NCBI RefSeq assembly: GCF_003073045.1
Contig: NC_037592.1
Span: 1,027,371-1,091,370 of the forward strand
Direction: 5' to 3'
Length of the DNA: 64,000 nucleotides
From: Pomacea canaliculata
Lineage: Eukaryota; Mollusca; Gastropoda; Architaenioglossa; Ampullariidae
Shown: positions 27,301-38,700 of the stretch, one piece after another
How the letters are laid out: each line of letters starts with the position of its first letter
Position numbering within the stretch: the first letter of the stretch is position 1
Translations under genes and position numbers: made by a program
Notes under the pieces: model-generated
Database searches by the model: none
Seen by the model: only the letters and a program-made list of their open reading frames with translations
What the model was told of the DNA's origin: nothing

Positions 27301-27830
27301 TGATGAAGACAGATGGAAGGCAGTCGGACTGGAAGTGAACTTTGTTTGCAAAGACTGGGATGGGGAGAGAAAGTTGGAAGTTTCAGTTTCATCACAAACT
27401 CACTTCGGAGATGAAAGCTATTTATATTTCGTTCGTTCTATCATATGTTACACAATATTACAATATTACACAAAATATTACTCAGTGAAACAGCCGCCGG
27501 TGTCCGGCGTATCACTCACACCTGCATGTGCGCTGGCATCCATGGCTTACCTGAGTTTCGTAGAAAACCGAAATACAACATTCAGGTAGTCGCTTATTAA
27601 AGCACAGAGCACACAATCAGATGCTGTTGACAAAACATTCGCAAATCACACGCAGATGATGAGATAACTGATCAGTGAAATCACCAATTACCTGAGAGAA
27701 GACGGTTGGGCGGCAGAGCTACAGCTGATGAAATGTGAAAAAACAAGCCCACAGCCGACACTTACCTAGATCAGTCGAAACAAGATGGCTGCCAGAGCTG
27801 GGCTGCTGGAATGTAGTACGGGGTAGAGGC
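9634..27830 (-). CDS. TnT: Troponin T, thin-filament regulatory protein, complete
   Basis: Coding exons in transcript order: 24845-24826 (ATG), 24526-24509, 22474-22433, 20322-20283, 20078-19962, 19793-19707, 19387-19235, 11546-11328, 11052-11012, 10644-10614, 9813-9634 (TAA). All joins keep phase and give 948 nt, 315 residues. The protein starts MADEETVETPQEEPERATYT, followed by a highly charged Glu/Lys/Arg helix. Family hallmarks are KGPNFVITKRSDAEK, SKEQLEEEKRAIL, then LEGDKYDLEQRYKRQQYD (the tropomyosin/TnI-TnC coiled-coil region) and PKIQLCSKYERHTDHRTYVE. Insect proteins carry the same blocks (GPNFTIAKK, KYERRVDTRSYDDKK), but this one lacks the long insect poly-Glu tail. Troponin T anchors troponin I and C to tropomyosin. 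The start is the only ATG that opens this frame; it lies in an exon with acceptor at 24877. A non-coding exon (donor at 27766) follows a TATA box. I saw no frame damage. Confidence 0.93.
11190..11315. repeat. CCACC-rich minisatellite beside a troponin T exon
   Basis: Three copies of CTCACCCACCCAGCCGTGAC are each followed by a variable (CAC)n tract. The array ends 13 bp from the splice donor of the exon at 11328-11546, so it lies at the 5' start of that intron on the transcript. Confidence 0.85.
12540..12605. repeat. CACAGA/CA microsatellite
   Basis: Alternating CACACA and GACA blocks in the large troponin T intron, interrupted by ACAGACAG. Confidence 0.8.
12698..12876. repeat. E-box/AP-1 minisatellite in a troponin T intron
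   Basis: Three close 34-bp units and one decayed unit. Each close unit carries GTCAGCTGACTCATCAG joined to TCACGTGTAC, so it holds CAGCTG (a muscle-type E-box), TGACTCA (the AP-1 consensus) and CACGTG. The motifs are seen directly; enhancer activity is not shown. Confidence 0.8.
17185..17390. repeat. Minisatellite, unit GTGTGAACTGTGTCAGCTAG-like
   Basis: About nine degenerate copies, 18-24 bp long, built from TGTGTGAACTGT and CAGCTAGGCT. They lie in the large troponin T intron. Confidence 0.8.
19138..19210. repeat. ACACACGTGCAC/ACACACGTAC array
   Basis: Alternating ACACACGTGC and ACACACGTAC blocks, so several CACGTG or ACGT cores repeat. The array ends about 25 bp from the donor of the troponin T exon at 19235-19387. 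Confidence 0.75.
21080..21312. repeat. 18-bp minisatellite followed by a GTT microsatellite
   Basis: About eight 18-bp units of the form CAACAGACAGAACGACAG run to about 21232. After a 30-bp gap a (GTT)n run of about 14 copies follows. Translation of either gives low-complexity protein only. Confidence 0.9.
21975..22045. repeat. CA microsatellite
   Basis: An interrupted (CA)n run in a troponin T intron; nothing else is seen in it. Confidence 0.85.
24509..24526 (-). other. TnT: 18-nt troponin T microexon, candidate cassette
   Basis: The exon lies between a TTTGCAG acceptor and a GTGAGT donor and adds ETPQEE. It splits codons on both sides, but its length is a multiple of three, so skipping it keeps frame. 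The next exon (22433-22474, 42 nt) has the same property. Short N-terminal exons are alternatively spliced in troponin T genes of vertebrates and insects; that they are here is inference. Confidence 0.6.
24975..25132. repeat. Three-copy repeat, about 52-bp unit
   Basis: AATAGTTTAGCTATGGTCTG, followed by TAGCCAC, a variable base run and GGCATCA, occurs three times with near-constant spacing. Confidence 0.85.
25806..25844. repeat. ACAA microsatellite
   Basis: A (CAAA)n run of about nine copies in the first troponin T intron. Confidence 0.9.
26150..26396. repeat. 26-bp minisatellite carrying TGACATCACGTGACA in each unit
   Basis: Nine units, mostly 26 bp with one or two bases of length change. 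The block GACATCACGTGACA is unchanged in all nine. The linker AAGTACTGTTAGT varies (TTAG, TTGG, TTGTT). Each unit therefore has one TCACGTGA palindrome (E-box) and one TGACATCA (CRE/ATF-like) motif. The array lies 1.4-1.6 kb inside the transcript from the troponin T promoter. Confidence 0.9.
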
Positions 27831-27848
27831 TGATTGCAGCAAAGGATG

Positions 27849-27854
27849 TTTATA
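27849..27854 (-). promoter_or_regulatory. TnT: TATA box of troponin T
   Basis: TATAAA on the minus strand in the context CCTCTATAAACATCC. A TCAGCCT initiator-like site lies about 20-28 bp downstream, and the first splice donor (GTAAGT) is at 27765. The likely start site is near 27825-27832. Confidence 0.55.
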
Positions 27855-28185
27855 GAGGCGCACACGACATTCGCTTTCAGTCTTTACGTGCAGCTGCACG
27901 TTCCGGGGAGGTTGACTTTGTCCACCTTTTCACCAAGAAGTCAGCTGAGCTCACAACTCACTGCAATTTGTCTCAGGTGTTTAACTTTCGTCCCCAGCAA
28001 GAGGGTTGAGTGAGTTTGAAATTCTTTTCTGTTCAAAATTTGACTTTATTTTAATAAAACATGAGCTCCATGCAGGCCTTATACCCCTCCAGGAATAAAA
28101 GTGGACTCGCCCGCACTGCGCGTGCAACTGGGAAACGGTTGCCACAGCAGCCCTGCAAGGCCCGCTGGTCGCCGGCCCCTACTCC

Positions 28186-28192
28186 TTTTATA
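28186..28192 (-). promoter_or_regulatory. TnT: Second TATA box, possible alternative troponin T promoter
   Basis: TATAAAA followed by GGAGTAGGGG on the minus strand is a textbook core promoter, in a GC-rich 150-bp stretch 340 bp upstream of the other TATA box. I cannot see which downstream donor it would use. Confidence 0.4.
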
Positions 28193-28199
28193 GTCAATG

Positions 28200-29755
28200 A
28201 GTAACCCGACCGCTGCCAGCACGCGCGCCGCGTATTTTGGGCACGAGCGTGCAGGAGGCAGTGTGATGACGTCGACAAGAACTGTGCTCTACGTCATCAC
28301 ACCTCGCCAGGCAGTGTGCACGAAGACATCGTTGAGCGGACTTTACTAAGGAGGTCTTAAGGGGCAGCGCTCACTACAACTTGTGTCACGTGGCAGGGAC
28401 TACAGCCAGCAAGATGGAGGTTCTGTCTGCTCCAGTGTCACAGACAACCAGACGGTCAACAGCTCCAAGCCTCCGACTCATTGGTTCAAGAGAGATTCAA
28501 TTCGGTCCATCCATACACTGACAACTGACAAATATTTATTTGTGGTAACAGAATAAATAAAAGTTGTACATCTCTAGCCCTCGTCTCTGTAGACGAAGCT
28601 GACATTATTACAAAACAAAGACACTAAAATCACAGAGAGAAAAATTAGGATAGGTACAGTGATGATGTTTGATGTCTGAATTGACAAGGATGAACATTTT
28701 TGAGTAATGAATGACATATCACGTGATACATATTCAATTTGTCAGTGTTAGTTTAATCTGGGTGGGAAGCCTGTGTAAGACATCAGATGTTTTGATATAG
28801 ATGAAGTAGAACTCCTGCTTTGAACTTGTATAGACTGGATTCTGTTTGTTGGGGATGTGAAGGAAGCTGTTCCGAAGAACGCTGAATATTTCAGCCTCGT
28901 TTTGAATAAGTCGATTCTCGGTATAGGGAGCATTGCGAGTGAGGAACCCTCTTATTACTTTGGTAGAAAATCGTGTACAAAGTGCAGGGGACATTTTGCC
29001 TCAGTATTTTATAGGCGAGCAGACTTTTCTGGAATGCCAGTCTGTTTATGAGTGGCAGCACCATCAGAGACCGGCAACCGTGGGGCTGTACTTTGTTGTG
29101 GGTAGCACCGATAGTTGACTGTCCTCTGGATGCTTACAGAAGCACCACCACCAGAGTCCCACAGACACGAGGGGCAGTCCATGGCCGACTGAATACAAAC
29201 AGCATCTCCCACAGCGGGGATGTCGGTGTTTCATTCTCGACGGAGGTTTACTGTGGTGAAGTCGTGCTTCTGTCTGGGGTAGGTTGGGACAGGACCTACT
29301 GTCATCAACAGCCACAGCCAGAAGTCTACAGCTTTTGAGGATAGGGCTGTATACAAGCGAAGTCTTCTTATTCTTATTCTTATTCTTATTCTTATTCTTA
29401 TTCTTATTCTATTCTTATTCTTTCTGTCGACACCAGCCATCAAGAGTTACACGAGTGACGCGGAATCTTGACGTCATGATTACGTAGCTAATATGTTTTA
29501 CGTCAGTGTGATGTCATGACACAGCCAGTCAGCGTGCCAGCAGACATCTTGAAAAGTCTCAACGCAGACATTTTGTCAAACTTGTAAGGCAGACGCCTCA
29601 AGCAATCCACTGAAATATTCTCGCGGACTGTAGCTCAACGTACTACGTGCAGTGCACTACTTCAACCACGACATGATTGTACGACACGTCACGATTGTCA
29701 GCAGCAGTAGCCTGTGATGTTGTAAGGGACCACGAAGCCCCCGCGTCCCTGCACC
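28200..29755. other. Intergenic spacer between divergent genes
   Basis: About 1.5 kb separates the troponin T promoter region (minus) from the ATG of the next gene (plus). It holds a TTCTTA hexamer microsatellite and short open frames with no motif. Regulatory sequence for both genes is expected here, but no box other than those listed can be assigned. Confidence 0.5.
29364..29422. repeat. TTCTTA hexamer microsatellite
   Basis: About nine copies of TTCTTA with one interruption near the end. Confidence 0.9.
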
Positions 29756-32700
29756 ATGAGTTACTCGGAGCCAGCGGCCAACGATGACCAGCTGGCCGAG
29801 GAGGAGTTCGACATGCTAGATGACCATCTCGCTGTGAAGGTTCTTCAGGGGCGAGAGGGCCGACACCCCAGTCCCCCGCCACCACCGCCCACCCCTCCAC
29901 CCCGCGCCACCCCTAAGAACAGAGACTCCAGACTGTCCCGGGGCTGCGGAGACGGCAGGCGACATGTCAACCATGCCCGCACCTTCCACGACCGCAACAG
30001 CTTGCACCTGCAGCACCTGCGTCACCTCCGAGCAGCGACAGACACTGGCAACGACGCCCACGACTGCGACCGCCGAAGCTGCCATCAACAACCGCACAAC
30101 GGCTGTCACGAGAAGGCAAGAGAAGAGCAGCATCATCAATGTCCGCACCAGTTCCACATCGACGATAACCACGACGACGTCGACGACCCAACAGAAAGTT
30201 CGAGTGGCAGGTTGTTCAAGGCCAGCAGCAAGGTCCTCTCGGCCTACTGCTTTCAAGACGAGAAAAGTTCAAAGGGCACGCAGGAGACCGGATGCTCAGA
30301 TCCACGACGTACTGCACCGCCAAAAGAAGCGACCTTGAACTCCAGGCTGAAGGTGAGTCAGTCGCTGTCGGAACACAGCAAGGAGCCCCGCAGGGTGGAG
30401 CCCCGTACCCCACGCGCCAAGAAGACAGTGAGTGACAGTCACGTGAGTGACAAGGTCAGCACCAGTCGTACCAGTGACAGAGTCGGCACGAGCTTAGCTG
30501 ACTTCGTCAAGCAAGAAGCGACCTTCACCGAGGGCGCAGCCATGGATGATGACGAGCTCGCCGCTAGTGACCCTAGTCTGGTGGTGTCAGAGGTCACTGT
30601 GATGGAGATCAGCAACATGTCCGAGTACCAGCTGGCGGTCCTCGGGAACGAGGACTCCAAGGAGACGCAAGAAAGGTATTTCCAACTATCTTGCCTCGCT
30701 AGATACACATCCACCTGACCTGTAGCTTCGCCAGCTGCTCCATTTCTGTTTGACACTCGCATTCTCATAATTACTGTGACAGTTTTTAGGTTAACGCCCT
30801 ACACCATGACACGTCCGTTAATAATAAGCTTATGTAGCTGGACATGACAGCGCCATGTATAACTGACGCCTTAAATAGTAAGAACTAAGGGAATACGATG
30901 CTTCATTCCACTGACCGATTGTAATTATTGTCAAGTGGTGTAGCGCCTGCATCATTTGTGTAGCTCCACAAGACCTACCTATGATGCTTGCTTTTTGTGT
31001 CACATGCCCCACAAGACTTACCTGTGATGTGTAAGGTCTTGTGCCCCCAGAGTGCATGTAAATGTCATCCAAGACCTAGGTGCGAGGCCTTGTGCCCGCG
31101 TTCATGTAGATGACGGTAGTAGTCTGCTCCTTTCCTTTTCCTTTTCCTTGCTGTATTCGTTATTTATGAAAACGGACTGGGAAGTGAACAAAAGCTTCGC
31201 AACGACCTGACAGACACAACGTCCCCCACTAACGGCTCTCAACTTCCCGTTTGTCGAAACGTCGACGACAGCACCACCATGATGGAAGATGCAGACGATC
31301 CCAGGACGAGCGCCGTGGTGGCGGACCTGGTGGGCGGCCTGGACTCACACATCAGAGCGCTGTGCCGCAACCTGGCCTCCTTGGTGTTGCCGGACAGGTG
31401 GCTCACACGGGAGCCTACCTCCCAGCGGCCTCCTACTCCGGCTCCTGGCCAAAGAGTCCCAGTGACGTCAAAGTGTTGGACCTCGTCAGCGTGTCGGACG
31501 ATGACAGGCACGTAGCCAGACTTGTAAGGTCTTGTAATGCCGGCATTAATCCTGCCTACGTTAGAGGTCAGTCCGTTAGTCAGTCCAGCACTACATGACT
31601 CTGGGGTAGACAGATCACTCCCATTAAAATACCAGTCACTGCCTTTTCTCTGACTACAGGTTTTCTGCTTTGTATTCTTTGATACTCCTGAAGGTATTCA
31701 CCTGTTTCCCATCCAGAGGTATTCATCTGGTTTCTTGCCTGTAGATATTCATTTGCCCGTATCTAAAGTTAACCGATGTTCTAATTGCACATGGATGCTT
31801 CTCATCTATGACTGTTTCCCACAGTCTTTAGAAACACGATGTTCCCCTCTACTTGACATACTCGCCTTTGTCATATCTATACCTTGTCATAATTTGTTGG
31901 AGCTCTTCTGGTTCTCACCTGGACTTGTTCTTCTACTCCAGGTACTACGATTGTCTTTCCTCCTATACTGACGTCACAGAGGTGCCGCCTGATGGCCGCA
32001 CGCTGGACACTACAGCCACGAAGACGCCGCTACACACCACGAGCTGCATGACGTTTGCACACAGTCCAGCACAGAACACAGTTCACTGGACAAATCCTCT
32101 CAGGTCGAGAAGGAGTCTTCGCCAAAAGGTTCTCGAGTAGCGCCCACGTTTGGAAGTGACAACCAAGAGGTTGCACGCGGAGTGTCAGCCAGTCTGGTCG
32201 TCCACAGCCACGACACCATGGCACAGGTCAGAGGTCAGCGCGGCCAGAACCCAGATCACAAAGAGAAGAGTGTGAAGGTCAACCAGGTTCGCTCCATGTT
32301 GGCCTTGCTCTCGAGGTCACGTGAGGAGCCGTCCAATGTCGTCGAGGTCAGCACGGAAAGCCCGCATGTGGCGGAGATGGACTGGAGTGGGGAAGTGGAG
32401 ACCGGAGGAAACAGAGGTTTAGTGGCAGATGAAGCAGGTGGAGCAGGTCAACACCTTGCAAGCTGGAACAGCTCCGTGCTGCGAGAACTGAGTCAGGTGC
32501 TGGACCAGTCCGATGTTCTGAAGGGCATGTGGAACAATCACAAGATGCAGCTGGCTGGTCAGCTCACTTCTGCTTGCATGTCTTGGGGGTTTCCGTCGCT
32601 TTTTCTGACTCCACTTCTGACCATGCTCGTTCTTGCCATCGTATTCTTGCCACCTGTCTGTCTCCACTGTCTGACCATCTTTCTTGTCGTCTGTCTGTGT

Positions 32701-35700
32701 GAGCATCTCTCTCTCTCTGTCTGTGGTGCTGATTGTTTCATTGAGGTGTGTGGTGTAGAAGGTTAGCCGAGATTGTGTGTGTGTGTGCTGGCTAGTCGAG
32801 TGTAGAGGTGCTGGCTAACCGAGAATGTGTGCTGTAGAGGTGTTGGCTAGCCGAGACCGAGAAGCTGCACGCGCAGGACGCCTGGAGCAAGGTCTGGCAC
32901 GTGCTCGTCACATGATCCAGTCTCTCCGCTGCCAGCGGCGCCAGACGCACCAGTACCTGGAGCAGAAGGAGGAGGAGTGGGCCACGGCCTTACGTTGCCA
33001 TAGAAACGAAGCGACTTTCCTTCGAAGGAAAATTCTGGTGGGACTGGAGGAGAAGAAACACTTGATTGCAGGTGAGTCGTCTTCTCTCCCCCATTTCCTT
33101 GTCCTTGTTCCCGCTGCAGGTGCTGTCTGTAAGTAAAGTCTCCCCTCCCACACACTGCCTCCTTCAGTCGGTGACTACCTGCATCCTGTGCTGAGGCTGA
33201 AGATTGATGCAAGAGCCTAAACTGACCACAAGGTCAGCCTCTACCCCTAATACCCTGACAAAGATACCTACTGACCTCGGATCAACATGGGGAACTTGTC
33301 TCGAAGATGTTCCCCACCTTTAGTCCAAGTCACACCAGATGGTGTTCGGCAAACTTAACGTAGGACACTTAGAAGGTCAGGGTCACCATCAGATGATTGA
33401 AAAACGATGTAGCGGGTGAAGATGAAGAGGGGAAGCAGGGCACGCAGGAGGTCTCAAATAAATGTCTTAGAATATGTATTAAATGTTTTAATCAGTGAAA
33501 ATGGAGAAAGGTACTACACGACAGACGTCCTGGGTCGGACTCTCTTTACTCAAGATAAATCGAAATGCACTTCTGGTCATAGCCCCAAATATATGGTATC
33601 TTCACTATTTAGATTCCAGCTGACAATGTCAGACACTAGAACTTGTCTAACAATTATTCTAGCTGCTAACACACACAAACACACACACACATACACACAT
33701 GCAATGACCGAGGCACTAACACGCGACTTTATTTCCACGGTGAGACCCCAAGAAGGACGGTCGCCTGGCAGCCATCCTGGACTCGCTACTGGCCCTGCAC
33801 ATGGAGCGAGAACACTTCCTGGCGCTGGACCTGGCCAAACAAAACAAGGTTAGTGCCAGTCACAAGGTCAGTGTCACATGACTAGGGGTCAACCATCGCT
33901 GGGTCAGAATGTGAGTGATTGACAGTCCCACCCAGGGATCAGAACGTGAACGCGAGGTCAAGGCTTGTCGACATCAAGGACATGCAAAGACCCACGAGTC
34001 CAGGTTACATCAGAGTACAGAGGTCATGTCAGTGCTGTAGGTCACACTGTCAGCTGAGGTTACGTCAGTGTAAAGACGACAGTCTTGCGAGTCCTGTAAG
34101 CTTAGTGCAAACATGACAATCACAAGGTGCCGAACACTTTGATGTCTGCTCCTAGGCACGCACGCCCGCACCCATGACAGAGCGGGAAAGAACGAGGGGA
34201 CCCGTGTCTATGTATATATAGAACCCACCTGTATAGATCCCACCTGTATGACAGATTGTATATATAGCCAACCTCTATTGAACACACCTTTGTAACACAT
34301 AGTTTACCTCTATGACAGTTTGTATATATGTAGCCAACCTCTATTGAACACACCTCTATAACACATAGTGTACCACCTCTATAGCAGATTGTATTTAGCC
34401 TGTGGGAGTGGTGGAGCCCACCTTTATTACACTCCACTGAGCTTGACAGAATATAGAGCCTACTTGTGTAACAGACTATGTAGCCTGACTACTAGACCCC
34501 CCCCCCTCGATAACAGAACTCATATCAATCAATGTTTGGCGTCTGGCACGTGAGGAGACAACAACGGACCCCCATCTGGTTCTGTCTGCTGCTCTTGAGG
34601 TTCTTGTCGACGGTTCATCTCTTTGGGCCTCTGTTCCTCTCTGCATGCGGTTCCGTCGTAGCGCTGTTCTGGGGAGGGAGTCTGGAGGCAGGCAGCACAC
34701 GTGACCTCGCCATCGCCAGTGACGCAGTTGGATTGCTTCTGCCAACGTCCACGTCCCTGCCCTGTCTCGCAGCTCTTTATTAGAGATGGTGTTGGGCCAG
34801 GAGATCTTTGGTTTGGAACACTTCTAGCTTTTTCTCGATGGAGAAAATAGAGTAGGACACCCAGGACGTTGCTCTTGAAGTTCTTGGAACCTACCGATAA
34901 TGGTGGGACTCTAGTTTGTGTGAAGAGAACAATCTTAACATTGGTGGCTCTCTGTTTGCGCACAAACCTACAAACTAGCCTGGACATCACCTGATGGACG
35001 GACACAAAGGCAGATAGATCACATCATCATCAACATCAAATGGAGGCACTCCCTGCAACACGTGCAAGTCAAGCGAGGAGCAGACGCTGGCAGCGATCAC
35101 CACCTATTAGTCGCAAAGCTGAAACTGAAGTTGAGAACAACTAAGATTGGACAGAACAGAAACCAACGTTTGGACATGGTCAACTCAGAGAGACCAAGCA
35201 ATCAAAAATTGTATTAAAAACAACTTCAGCATCCTCTAAAATAAATCAGCAATAACAATCGATGCCAGATCTCAGCCTGAGTGAATTGTGGGTTCCACCT
35301 CTGTGACAGACCTAATATAACATCAGAGGCTTAGATGGCTCACACCTGCACACACCCAAAGCTAAACACCCGGGTCCACTACACACACCTGCAGTCAGGT
35401 AAGCCTGTGGCTCACTGAGAAGCCTTGAGCACAGGCAGTGGGGTGGGTGCCAGACTGTGATGACTATAAACAACATCCACTTGTCAGCGCGGCGCTGAGT
35501 CTGGGCTACCACACCTCTGGAATGTCTGGAGCTACTTGTGTCGTCCTGTACCTACCTGTGCCAGACTGACACACATACATCACTGTTTGAGAACAGTGGG
35601 GGCACTGACAGACTAGGTGGGGGTGAGGAACTGAGAAAAAGAAGAGAAGAAAGATGAGAAGAATGCATTCAAACTAAGGATACACGGATTTATTTTGCTT

Positions 35701-38700
35701 TTGATAGACGCAGTACGTACCATACCTCAGACCTCTCTCAAAGTATCTCAGAGGTTGTGATGTGGGAATAATCCAATGTGGGCGCTTGGTATTTAGACGG
35801 CGCTAGTGGGCGCCCACACAGTGGGCCGATTGTAGACAGTACGAGACCGGTGACAAGGCCGCGTCTGTCTATAACAACAGCACAACAGTGGCGTATGAAC
35901 CGGGTGGGGGAGGGCGAGGAGGGCAGCCGCCCCCTCAGAGGAGACAAGAATGTGAACGTCGTTCACTGTAAGCGTGAACTATGCCCCCTTCCCTGAAGAC
36001 GAGCATCTTCCTACGCCACTGTATAGACAGTGAGACGATCTGTGCCACCATCTGACTGACACACCATTGAGTTAGTTCCTGAGGCCGTCGATCTTTAAGT
36101 CGGTTTTTGAATTAAGTGGTAAAACAAACTTACAGTTCGTCTTTAGCAGCAGTTAGTTTAACTTTCATGCAGAAAACATTTCAGAAACACCTCTCAATAC
36201 CAATAAACATTTTAAACATAATAATCTAACAAAGTAGTTCCAGAATTAGTTACTAGGAACCAGATGTCTGTAACTGTAATTAATAAACCTGTGACAGCTT
36301 GATTGTAATACGGATGTCCCTACTCGAGGAATGCCTGTAGAAGTCATCACGGCTCTAGTGTCTAGAGTCGATGGACCACTCAAATATTTCACCATGAGCG
36401 AGATGTTTCAGGTGCTGCATGGAGTTCAGCTCACCTACGGGTTGTCACTGTCGACAGATCAACGAATTAAAATTGTTGGCCATCAGACAACAGCTGTCCA
36501 TGGAGGAGCTGAAAGAACGCAACATGGAGCTGACCAATGCCCTCAGTCTCCTCTTGCAGGTCGGTGGAAACACATGACCTCACAGACCATCCTACGAACA
36601 CTGTGACAGAGAAGACCATTGTATAACATTACTACTACATCGCGAGAGCATTTGTAACACTATTACTACATCACATATGTGCAGTGAAAGCGAATGTCTG
36701 TCCCTATAGTATTGCTGCTTGCTTCACCTGACCACAATATTAGCTCCTCTGCATGGTACTGCCTGCTACAGTCCTGCACAATATGTATTACATGTACTGA
36801 CTTCATAGTCAGACCACAACATTAACTACTAGGCATGCTACATCTAATATGAACTGCGTTGTTTAATGGAACCCTATTTAATTACCACAAAAATGTAATA
36901 ATACGAAAGCTCCATTTGACTGTGAACAGTGCTTGCCGCACACCGGGCCAGGAATCCGCCTCCCGTCTCCCTCCAACCCCCGCTTCGCGTCTTCTTCGAC
37001 TTCTCGAGGTGTGAGTGGGGGTGGGAGCTGGGGTAGCAGCAGTTACCGAGGATCAGACTTGACAGATCTGTTGTACTGTGACCGAGCCGTCTACCTCCCT
37101 CGACAGTCTACTTGCCCCGACTTGGTGGCCATTAGGGTGTACAGCGTGGGAGGTAAGCAAGGCAGGACTACATCTTTCCTGAGGTCACGAGTGCGTTAGG
37201 TATGTGTTGTGTGTTATGCCGTCTGGGCAAGGTCAAACATGTCATGTACCCCGAAGTACCGCTGTACTGGACAATATATTGGCAATGTGTTGACAAACAA
37301 GCTTAAACTGACCACGCTGGCTTAAGTTCCAATGACCATTGGTCTCCTGCCACCTTCACTCAACTTTGTCAAACTTGGTCAGGCGTTTGACATTTGCCCC
37401 GTTATGTATGGTTATGTATGGATATGTATGGATATGTATGGTGCTCGATATCGTAGCCTTGAGCATGTCCCCTTGTGTCTGTTCACTTCGACCTGTACTG
37501 CCATGCTCTCCAGTAACGTACTGTGAACACATGATCACTTCTACCCATACTGTGATCACACAATCTACCTTACATCTACTTGTACTGTGAACACACCAAC
37601 AAGCTCACTTCCACATACTGTGAACACACCATCTACTCCCTTACCTATGCTGTAAACATCACATCACGATCACTTCTATTTGTATGGTAAACACCTCATC
37701 TACTCCTCTACCTCCTCTACCTGTACTGTGAATGCCACACACATTTCTACCTCGCTATATATATCATCTACTCTTCTACCTGTAACGATCACATGTCATG
37801 TTCATTTCTATATGAACAACGAACACCACAAATGCTCACTTCTACCTTACTGTGAACACATCATGCTCACTTCTACATATACTATGAACACATCATGTTG
37901 ACTTCTACCAGCACTGGGAATACCACCAATGCTCACTTCTACCTATACTGTGAACAAATCATGATCACTTTTACCTGTATGGTGAACACAATCTACCTCC
38001 TCTACCTGTAATGTGAACACGTCATGTTCATTTCTACCTGTACTCACTATATATGATCTACTCTTCTACCTATGCTGTGAGCATCACATCATGCTCATTT
38101 CTACCTGTACTCCTTTACATTTCTACCAGTAATGTGAACACCACATCATTTTCTCCTCTCCTGTGAGGCAGCAAGCACCAGGTAAAGCTTGACTTATTCT
38201 AGAGCCCACTCCCTGAATCATGTCATGCATCTGTAATCTTAGTGTATGGCCCACTCTCTGAATCATCCTGTAGATGTCTTTTGTCTGTACTATTGTATGT
38301 GCCATGAGTGTGTTGTACTATTGTGTATATTATGCAGTTGTACATCCTCTGTATCTTTACTCGTGGACACTGTACTTGTCTTTCACTGAAGGCAGGTTGT
38401 GAAGACTAGCTCATGACAATGTATATCTACTGGTTCTGAAGCTACACTGCTGTCTGCACCCAGATATGAGTCACCCCCTCCCTACTATATACACCTGCAA
38501 GCTACACCCCTCCAAAATACACAGCACTGAGCCACCCCCACCCTCATACACACGGCACTGTGAGCCATCAACCCCCTCCTAAACACAGAGGAAGAGGGGA
38601 AAGGCAAGAGGGATGTGGAATGAGGGGAGAAAAAGGGAGAAAGACAGTGGGGCCGACAGGAAATGACAGAGGGTTAGAGGTAAAGAGCAAAGCAGACAGA

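Larger units (their letters stand above)
24878..27765 (-). other. First troponin T intron (5' UTR intron)
   Basis: This intron lies between the non-coding exon and the ATG exon. It holds three tandem arrays (24.98, 25.81 and 26.15 kb). A GTAAGG donor-like site on the minus strand near 27.21 kb could mark an alternative untranslated exon. I see no other gene. Confidence 0.5.

Noticed and set aside
34529-35005. A 158-codon minus-strand open frame
   Set aside because: Its lower half is the decayed RT tail of a LINE, and its upper half is simply the antisense of the LINE endonuclease. It is not a host gene.
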